Below are positions 55,401-64,000 of a DNA stretch of 64,000 nt, piece after piece (positions within the stretch are counted from its first letter, which is position 1; each line of letters begins with the position of its first letter). This stretch comes from Dugong dugon. Its lineage: Eukaryota > Chordata > Mammalia > Sirenia > Dugongidae. Where the stretch lies: assembly GCA_030035585.1 (NCBI GenBank), contig CM057469.1:119390650-119454649 (forward strand), written 5' to 3'. Position numbers and translations under genes: made by a program. The notes under the pieces were generated by a model. That model was not told the DNA's origin. It ran no database searches and worked only from the letters and a program-made list of their open reading frames with translations.

Positions 55401-56291
55401 TAGAACAAAAAATAGGACCAACACTTCAGGCCTTAATACATGACATTAACAGGATATAAACCATAACCATCAAAGCACAAACCCCAACATATAGGCTAGA
55501 TAACTGGGATCTTCTAAAAACCAAACACCTATGCTCTTCAAAAGTCTTCACCAAAAGAGTAAAAAGAGAATCTACAGACTGGGAATAAATTTTTGGACAA
55601 TAAAAGTCAGACAAAGTTCTAATCTCCATAATCTACAAGAAAATCCAACACCTCTACAACAAAAAGACAAATAATCCTATTAAAAAATGGGCAAAGGAAA
55701 TGAACAGACACTTCACCAAAGAAGACATTAAAATGGCCAACAGACACATGAGGAAATGCTCGCGATCACTAGCCATTAGAGAAATGCAAATTAAAACCAT
55801 GAGATACCATCTCACCCTGGCATTACTGGCACGAATGAAAAACACTGGAAATAACAAATTTTGGAGGGGTTGCGGGGAGATGGGAACTCTTATGCACTGC
55901 TGGTGGGAATGCAAAATGATACAACCATTTTGGAAAATGATATGGCGCTTCCTCAGAAAGCTAGAAATAGACATACCATTCGATCCAGCAATCCCACTCC
56001 TAGGAATATATTCTAGAGAAATAAGCATCGTCACTCGAATAGACATAGGCACTCCTATGTTCATGGCAGCATTGTTCACAATAGCAAAACAATGTAAACA
56101 ACCTAGATGCCCATCAACAGATGAATGGATAAACAAACTATGGTACATACACACAATGGAGTACTATGCAACAAGAAAGAACAACAATGAATCTGTGAAG
56201 CATCTCATAACATGGATGAAACTGGAGGCCATTATGCTGAGTGAAATAAGTCAATCACAAAAGGACAAATATTGTGAGACCTCTATTGTAA
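52484..56291 (+). pseudogene. L1 ORF2 (endonuclease/reverse transcriptase), decayed
   Basis: About 1,270 codons, the usual size of mammalian ORF2. The start at 52484 (Met-Thr-Thr-Thr-Asn-Ser-His) opens the endonuclease, which breaks at about 52700 by loss of one base. The Pro-Gly-Pro-Asp-Gly-Phe block (near 53885) is shifted out of frame. The palm carries Phe-Ala-Asp-Asp at 54569-54580. The thumb and C-terminal region are partly open (54913-55269 and 55700-56377). In the C-x3-C-x7-H-x4-C domain the first Cys is Phe. The stop region around 56289 appears to have lost bases. Confidence 0.93.
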
Positions 56292-57445
56292 AAACCCATG
56301 AAAAAGTTCACACACAAAATGTAATAATCTTTGTTGGTTACCAGGGATGGGAGGGGTGGGGAGGAAATACTAAATAGGCAATAGATAAGTGGTATCTTGG
56401 GTGAATGGTGAGACAGTACACAATACAGGGGAAATTAGCACAACCTGTACAAGGAAAGGTCATGGAAGCTCCATAGACACATCCAAACTCCCTGAGGGAC
56501 TGAATTGCTGGGCAGAGGGCTGTGGGGACCATGGTCTTGGGGAACATCTAGCTTAATTGACATGACACAACTTATAAGGACAATGCTCTACATTCTACCT
56601 TGGTGAGTAGTGTCTGGGGTCTTAAAAGCCTGTGAGCAGCCATCAAAGATACTCCACTGGTCTCATCCCTTCGGGAGCAAGGGAGAATGAAGAGAACAGG
56701 ATACAAGAAAAAGATTAGTCCAAAGGACTAATTGTCCACAGCTACCAAGGCCTCCACCAGACTGAGTCCAGTACGGCTAGATGGTGCCCGGCTACCACCA
56801 CTGACTTCTCTGACCAGGATCACAGCAGAGTGTTCTGGACAGAGATGGAGAAGGATGTAGAGCATAATCCTAACCCACAAAAAAAAGACCAGATTTACTG
56901 GCTTAAAGGAGACTGGAGAAACCTCGAGAGTATGGCCCCCAGACACCCTTTTAGCTCAGTGGTGAAGTTACCTCCGATGTTCACTGTTCAGCCTGGGGGT
57001 GGACAGCCCCGTAAAATCAAATGAGACTAACGAGGTACAGGAGTCCAGTGACAAGGGCCAGAAGCAGAAGGGGACAAGGAAGCTGGTGATAGGGAACCCA
57101 AGGTTGAGTAAGGATATTGTTGATGTGTTGTGAGATTGTTAAACATTGTCGTAGGGCAACATTTGTACTAACTGTTAAATGAGAAACTATTTTGTTCTGT
57201 AAGCCTTCATCTTAAATGAGAATAACAGTACAATTGGAAGAGCGTAGTCAATGTCAATGAACTGTGTATGTAGAAATTTTTGAAATGGTGTATCTTTGGT
57301 TATGTGTATTTTCACCAAAAAAAAAAGGTTGAGAAGTTAGAGGGTTAATATGTTTTGGGGTTATTAACCAATGTCATAAAATAACATGTGTACTACTGTT
57401 TCATGAGAAACTATTTGTTCGGTAAGCCTTCACCTGAAGTAAAAT
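56292..57445 (+). other. L1 3'UTR, composite type
   Basis: A 1.15-kb 3'UTR without a long frame of its own. Near its end an A-run (57317-57326) separates two versions of one module: 57120-57215 and 57345-57440 each have a 'GTGGG/GTGAGATTGTTAA'-type box, 'ATGAGAAACTATTT', and 'TTCTGTAAGCCTTCA' or 'TTCGGTAAGCCTTCA'. The same arrangement occurs at 29492-30690. Confidence 0.85.
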
Positions 57446-58086
57446 AAATTATATAAAAAAACAACAACTTATATTTATCGTTGTAACTTCTGTTCCTACA
57501 AGTGCCTCAAACAGAAATAATGCTTAATATATTTATGTTGAATGACTGAGTGGAATATACAAACTTATGCTTTGTTATCTCAGCGGGATTGTGAGCATAG
57601 ATAGAACATTGTGATAACTGTTTTCCTAGGACCCTAATTTTAAATCTTAGGTACAGTAACTCTTAATACGTTATCAATAAAAAATGGTGCCTGTAACTCC
57701 CCAGAATTCTAACACTCTCTTAAATGTTTGTAGATTAAAAATGCATGTGAACTAATTTATTTCATTATTACTTAGGGAACCCAAGGACATGTCATAGGGT
57801 TAATGATATAATACAGGCATTTAATGGAAATGTCTGTTGCTTTCCCTCAATGTACTTCTCTGTTCTTTTCAACAAAATACATTTCCAAATTTATGTTTTC
57901 TTTGCTGCACCTATAAAGAACTATTTATTTATGTGCTTTTGTTAGTTTGTTTTGTCTAATTTTGATTTACACTCATCCCCACCTTTCTTGGAATGGGAGA
58001 TTCACAAAGACAGAAACAGGTATGTCTCCCTTACTGTTATATTCTAATCACCTAGATAGTAATCTAATCACCACATAGTAGGTGCT

Positions 58087-58089
<3 letters not shown>

Positions 58090-58122
<33 letters not shown>
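58090..58122. repeat. (AC)n microsatellite
   Basis: About 16 AC units in an uninterrupted run. Confidence 0.97.
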
Positions 58123-58125
<3 letters not shown>

Positions 58126-58384
58126 TATGCAACTTAAGGAGAGAATTAATAAAGCACTACTGTTATTATTGTTTGGAAGTTATTTTCTATAAAAAAAAAA
58201 AAAAATCACTGCTCTTAACTTGCTTATTCTCTATTATTCCTCCTGTATCTCTCTGAAGGCTTACTGAATTGCAGGACAGATGTCTACAACTTGAAGAATC
58301 TTACCCCTCAGGAGATTTTCCCAAGGAATATCATATGCAATAAGTTCTAACACATAATATGAAAAGAAATAACATTTTTAGGAC

Positions 58385-58560
58385 CTATTATTTTTTATTC
58401 ATGTTGCTTGAATTAATTCATTTAATTTCACAAGAAAATAACAGTCCTTAATTACATAGGAGAAAACTGAAGCCTACATAAGTAAAATGTTTAAGGTCAT
58501 GCATCTAGTGAGTCTTAGAATTGGAATTAAAACCCAGATATTTCTGTCTCCAGAGTATTT
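58385..58560 (-). mobile_element. MIR SINE
   Basis: Reversed MIR on the plus strand: 'AATTCATTTAATTTCACAAG', 'AGGAGAAAACTGAAGCCTAC', 'AAGGTCATGCATCTAGTGAG' and 'GGAATTAAAACCCAGA'. Confidence 0.75.
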
Positions 58561-59559
58561 TTTTGAAATATAGTATGATTTTGTTTTAAGAAATAGCCTC
58601 TGAAATAATTTGTTTCTACTTTTTTCAAGCAAAATAGTCATGACTTTTTATTTCATAATATAAATGGAAAATAAAGGTAGCTCCTCTTCATCTAAAATAG
58701 TGGAGATCGAGATTTGCTAGGTTTCAGCTTAAACTCAAGTTGTTTTAACAGCTCTATTTCCTACAGACTCCAATTCAGCAGAGTAAGGGGAATTTAGTTG
58801 CTAGATAAGAGCATACCAGTGTGATTAAACTTGAAAAACCATTTCACAGAAATAACTATTTTACATAAGTATATCTTCCAAAGGAAGTATCAGTCAGGCC
58901 CGTTGCAGCTGAAGTAGTCTTCCCCTCTTGAGGAAAAATAAATCATTGATGAAGGAAACAGAGTCAAAAAGGCTCCGATGAATTAAGTAGCTCTTTGGGA
59001 GCTGTCCTGGATTTTTATCTCTTCTAGAGTACAATAAAAGGGCAGAAAAAAGAATTAAAGTGAAAGCAAGCAGAAGTATTACTTGTTAAGGAGTCATACA
59101 AGATGATTCCAGATAGGGTAGAAAAGACCCTGAAACACAAGGCTCCTAGAAGGGGTCTATATTTTAGGGAACAGATGGGTAACCAGGGGAAAGGGGACTT
59201 CTGGCCCAAAAAGCACATTGTGTCACCCAGCAATAGGTCAGTTCAAGACTGGGCACAGTGAACTAGCAAACAAGAAATGAGATAAAAGGCATATTGTTAT
59301 TAGACTCTTTAAAGGTTTGTTTACAAATGCTGTTAAGTCTTCTATTTATATCCTGCTTTAAAAGAGTTATTTTCTCAAATGGCCCATGAGAAAAAAAAAA
59401 ACAAAAAAAAAAACCTAATTTCACTAGAAACCAAAGAACTGACCTTTAAGAAATCTTTTTAAAACTGACCTTTATACATTTTTTTGAATATTAAAATAAT
59501 AAGAACTAGGGAAAAATAATACTATCACCGCTAGAGAAGAGTATTTTTTTTCTGTACAT

Positions 59560-59870
59560 GATCTTTGTACACAAACACTTGCCTGTACATGTTTGTTTAA
59601 TTGGGAGCATACTGTATATCAATTTTTTAAATCATGTTTTCTCTTGATACCGTATAATCATCTCCCCAACTTATCTTTCAGTTAATTTGTTTTTATAAAC
59701 ATGATTTTTAAATGTCCACATATTACCTCAATGTATGAACCTGTTAAATTATATAAATATTTCCCTCTTATAAAGCATCTCAGATTTCTCCCCTTATAAC
59801 AAATATACTTTTGTATAAATTTGCATGCACATCAATGATTTTTTAATCTGGTTAAATTTTTCAGAATTGC
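59560..59870 (-). mobile_element. Probable old L1/HAL1 3' fragment
   Basis: It resembles reversed old L1 C-terminal sequence: 'TTGGGAGCATACTGTATATC' near 59600, then 'AATCATGTTTTCTCTTG', and further diverged boxes. Low similarity. Confidence 0.4.
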
Positions 59871-61257
59871 ATGGTACAAAAAAATGCATGCTTAAACACG
59901 TCACACATATTGCCTATTCCCCTGTAATACAACTGACCTCTTCCACATTGCATCTGTGGCGGGGCTGGGCTCTAGTCAAATTGAAACCCTCTCAGGCAAT
60001 ATCCTTGCTACATACTCATCTGATAAGATCTAAGGCAAAAATAAAAATAAGCAAAGCAACAAAACAAACCTCAGACTGCTTGCCCTTGAACACAGAATCA
60101 ACCATTTCTGCTTTCTTCTGGACGTTCACAGCTGGCTCATGAGTTTCTCGCACCAGCTGTCAGGATGTAGCCATTCCTGCGATGTACAGTCCCTTCCAAA
60201 GTTGGAAGAGAAAATGCCGAGAGAAGACCTGAAGCCTGAGGAAAGTCTGAGATGATTTGAAATTGGAAGTAGGGCAGCAGTGTACCTGCGGAGATCCTCA
60301 GTCTCACGGTGACTGTCAAAATTAATGGGAAATTGGTGGAAAAGTCTGATATGCTTTGAATTTCAAGTCAAGGCTCAAACAGGACTTTGATTAGCTAGTG
60401 ACAGCCTCTATGACGCTAGTGTTCATATCAGAAACTTGTTAAGAGCAGAAGGATCTCTATCACTGGAGTAAAGCATGCTAAAGAACTTTCCTGGAGTTCT
60501 CGCATAATGTCTGCTCCTTTATCTTCTCAATTCAATCTTCTGCATAAGAGACTGAAATACAGGTTTTTCCTTCTTTTGTATTGCTTTTTGTTCCATTTTT
60601 TGTTTGTTTTGTTTTTTAAGTCTGGACACTTTGGGATTTCCAGAAAGAAGTTAAGAATGGATGTTAGGAAGGTAACCAATATAACCCATTTAGCACAGCA
60701 CTCAGCACACAACTTGCCAATAATTATTTGCTGATATTATTAAATATAATACATCAAAACAATATATATGCAAAAAGAGAAACAATAAAAGTAAACTTTG
60801 TAATATTTCTCATTCTCTCCTGAAAGTTCTGTTTGTGTATGTCTCTTAGTCACCTTTAGACAATTGACTGTGTCCCATGTCCCTCCATGCATAACACATT
60901 CAGATGTGAGAGTTCAATCACTATTCCAGGTCTGCACATGTCTGCTGCTTCTGACTGTGGGTATCTTCATTCTGCACTACAATAGCAGAAGGATTTTATT
61001 AGACAGGAATCATCTTCCAGATAGAGTGTTACCTGAATCTCCCTCAAGGGATTGCAATAGATATCAAATCCTCCTCAAATACCTTCAGGCGTGGAAGTTA
61101 GTGGCTATAATTACCCATTGGAGGAGTGGTTGTGCTTTGAACAATTAATAAATTTAATCCTGAGTCACTCCCTTAGGTTCACAGATTCCTGTTGCAGATA
61201 TAAATTCTCTCTTTTCAACATTTGCAACACCCTGTAAAGCACCTCACACAGACCACA

Positions 61258-61632
61258 TTGTTGTTAGATGTCCTCGAGTTGGTTCTGACTCATAGCAACC
61301 CTATGTACAACAGAATGAAACACTGCCCCGTCCTGCACCATCCTCACAATTATTGCTATGTTTGAGCCCATTGTTGCTGCCACTGTGCCAATCCATGTCG
61401 TCAAGGGTCTTCCTCTTTTTCACTGACCATCTGCTTTACCAAGTGTGATGTCCTTTCCCAGAGACTAGTCCCTTCTGATAGCATGTCCAAAGTATGTGAG
61501 ACGAAGTGTTGTCGTCCTTTGTTTCAAGAAGCACTCAGGCTATACTTCTTCCAAGACAGACTTGTTCATTCTCCTGGAAGTCCATAGTATATTCAATATT
61601 CTTCACCAACATCGTAATTATAATGCGTCAAT
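61258..61632 (-). mobile_element. RTE LINE 3' fragment
   Basis: Minus-strand RTE: TTGTTG tail at 61258, 'CTCGAGTTGGTTCTGACTCA', 'CTTCCTCTTTTTCACTGACC' and a break at about 61632. About 375 bp remain, so it is strongly 5'-truncated. No target duplication is clear. Confidence 0.92.
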
Positions 61633-64000
61633 TAGCTCCATTAGCTAGTAACCAGAAATCCTGTTGAGTAATGATACTTCAATGATCCAGCTGTGAGTTT
61701 GGCCTCTTGTCAATGGCAGGGGACTTAGACCTCAAGCAAATGTCTCTATACTTGTATTTTTATAAGCTAAGTGAAATATTTGGCTGGATTAGTGAGGCAT
61801 CAGCCCCCAGTAAAAGTCACTTTACAGTAGAATCATTACTTTTTCAGATCATTCAGTACTCAGCAGAAAATATTTGGAAGGACCCAGGGAAATCAGTCTT
61901 CTCTTTTATTCTGGCTCCTCAAATGTCCTTTTGTCAAAATTCTATGCTGTATCCTTTTCTACCAAATGTGTGAGCTTAAAAGTCTTTCATGTAAGATCTC
62001 TAAAAAGGCTGTTAGAAGTTTCTCTCTGTTTTTGTTTTTGTTTTTTTAATTCTATCAATCTTCCAAAGTATCTCTAAGAATACCTTTGAAGACTCAGGGG
62101 GTGATAGTTCTAACATGATTCAATAAAAAGCATTATTATTATCATCATTTTCTAATCAAGGTAAGAGTCTTTATTATTCCCTATTTTACATAAATTCATA
62201 AAATTCTGTATCTTACAAAGTGTCACTTGGAAAACTTACCTATGGTCCCATTTGTTAGTATTAGTGAGGGCTCAAATTGCAAGGCATAAATATCTATTTC
62301 AAATAAGTTTAAGAAATAAATGGAAATATATTAGCTCAGTTACCTAAGTACAGAAGGGATCATGTTGGTTTCTAAAACATCAGGAACGCAAAATATATCT
62401 TTTTGCTTTGTTTGTTTTTCATTCTCTGTCCTTCATTCTCTCTCCACAATCCTTTGCAAGTTTTGTCCTTATTTTCTTCTGCTTCTAGAAAGAAAGCTTT
62501 GACTACAGAGAAATAAAAAGGTATATATCATCTGAGTTTTATAAACCAGGAGGAAAGGAAGGGACTCTGATGGAGTATGTGGGTAGTGGGCTTATCCTTT
62601 GATCAATCACAGTGAAAGCAGGAGCAAGGAATAGGGTATAATGACCATCCATACTTCTGTAGCTGGAATACTATAATTACAGCCTCCTCAGAACAAGATG
62701 TAAATAAGAAAGATAAATTCCCCAAAAGAATAAGGATTTTATTATGAGAAGAATCAAGCCATGATGAGAAGAGAAATGCAATAAAATAAAACAGATGCCC
62801 ATACCATATATACAGTTTTTCTCCATTTCCCTTGAGATACATATATTTAAGTCATATTTTTCCCAAAGCAAAACCATCACTTTCAAAAACAGTCACCTTT
62901 CCTTTTGTTTACTGTAAAATAAACATATATCCAAGGGTATAGGTGTCATATTTTTATAGTTTTTCCAAGAAAAACATTAAAAAAAAAGAAAGAAAACTAA
63001 TATGGAGAAGTTTGTTGGAGCTGTTCAGAACTACAAAATATTTTTTTCTGCCAGCCTGAGACTACCATTAGTAACTCCCTTGCATGCATCATAAAAATAC
63101 TTTTATAAAAAGCTTCATAGAATTCAGATGTTATGAGTGGAAAAAACCTGAGGGATTGTTAAGTCTGCCTCCCACGCCATTCAACAAATGCTGCCTTTTT
63201 AGTGGTCGACTGCTCTTTACACCTGTCCTACAGTAATGGGGAGTCCACTGGGTCCTAAGGAAGCCCAGGCAGGTGTTGAACATTTCTGGTATTTACAGAG
63301 AAATCCCAAATCCCTCATGAAAAAAAGCAAAGGATAAATACTTTTTAAACGTTACAAAGCGTTTGTTCAATATATTGGTCTGAAGAGTACAACCTTATGA
63401 TCTCTTTTCATTAAAATGGGGGTCAAATAAAGCAAATATAATTTCCCTGAGACATCCATTCATATATATATATATATATATGTATATATAGACATGCATG
63501 TATATACATATATATACCCATATATACACCTACATATATAAATATATATACATACATACATACATACATATATTTATATACACCCAGAGACAGCTGTGTG
63601 TTCTGTATGCATCATTTCTCCTTCAACGTAATTATTTTTAACTCCTTCAGGCATTCCTCATGAGAATAAGTCAAAGTCATACCTAATTAAAGCCATTTTA
63701 ATTTTTTAAAACTTTCTGAGGCTTATAGAAAAACCCTAAAATATCTTTTTTTTTTAGCAATGGAAATTATGTCAGTGGCAGAATTCTGGAATTTTTTGAA
63801 AGACAGAAAGTGAAAGAAACTAGGGAAGCTATAAATAGAGATAGAAGAAGGAAAGTGTTCTTTTTAATTACTTATTGCATTGGTTTTTTTGTCTACTTGG
63901 GAGATAATTCTGGTACAAAGAACCACTTCCCATCACCAGCTTTGAATATGATAATATCTATAACTATAGCTTTCATTATTTAGGATCATAATGAGTCTTA
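61633..64000. other. Non-genic stretch to the window edge
   Basis: No gene or named repeat of any length. The 88-codon plus frame at 61707-61973 has no domain I recognise. It includes a TA/TACA microsatellite, listed next. Confidence 0.5.
63462..63582. repeat. (TA)n and (TACA)n microsatellite
   Basis: A run of TA units at 63462-63480 continues into mixed ATATAC and CATA units, ending with (CATA)n at about 63550-63575. Confidence 0.95.

Larger units (their letters stand above)
49410..57445 (+). mobile_element. Full-length L1 LINE, about 8.0 kb
   Basis: 5'UTR, ORF1, long inter-ORF region, ORF2 and a 1.15-kb 3'UTR are all present in order. AAATTATAT occurs at 49401-49409 and 57446-57454 and is a plausible target duplication, though AT-rich. 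The same subfamily as the L1 at 1-5368. ORF1 and ORF2 are both broken, so it is not active. Confidence 0.95.
57455..61257. other. Non-genic stretch with small old repeats
   Basis: No gene seen. It contains a MIR (58385-58560), an AC microsatellite (58090-58122), and a probable old L1 or HAL1 piece (59560-59870), each listed separately. A 105-codon plus frame at 59825-60142 has no domain I recognise. Confidence 0.5.

Overview
This is AT-rich, intergenic mammalian DNA with no host exon, tRNA, rRNA or CRISPR array that I can support. The repeat content points to an afrotherian, most likely a proboscidean (elephant-like): tRNA-headed AfroSINEs, many RTE/BovB-clade LINEs ending in (AAC)n, and an L1 lineage with a very long 5'UTR and 3'UTR. 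Older mammalian layers (MIR, old L1/HAL1, MaLR LTRs, hAT MITEs) lie beneath. Species and family names come from remembered repeat families, not from a search.

Layout. 1-6632: a near full-length minus-strand L1, cut by the window edge, that landed in the 3'UTR of an older minus-strand L1. 7679-10805: the most complete RTE. 10.8-17.5 kb: sparse DNA with three AfroSINEs and a solo MaLR LTR. 17.5-20.0 kb: an RTE whose 5' part is inverted. 20-28.4 kb: MIRs, old L1 and HAL1-like pieces, and SINEs with target-site duplications. 28381-30690: a 5'-inverted L1 flanked by a perfect 14-bp duplication. 32.2-40.8 kb: an RTE cluster, including one copy with a small 5' inversion, one between two long direct repeats, and one split by a MaLR LTR. 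42.4 kb: a palindromic mariner-like MITE. 44-46.6 kb: an ancient repeat split by a SINE, a perfect 2x59-bp tandem duplication and an RTE fragment. 48.5-57.4 kb: an L1 3'UTR insertion, then a plus-strand full-length L1 of about 8 kb. 57.5-64 kb: mostly unique DNA with microsatellites.

How the parts work together. Every recognisable coding frame is a decayed LINE frame: L1 ORF1 and ORF2, and the RTE endonuclease/reverse-transcriptase ORF. None is intact. AfroSINEs share their 3' end with RTE, which suggests RTE supplied their transposition machinery, while L1 made the poly(A)-type insertions. The most interesting signals are two independently inserted RTE copies that share the same stop codon and the same damaged catalytic motif, suggesting a non-autonomous subfamily; an RTE flanked by direct repeats of about 440 bp; two RTE copies with twin-priming-like inversions; and an L1 with an unusually long inter-ORF region and a composite 3'UTR. 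I found no new defence or metabolic system.
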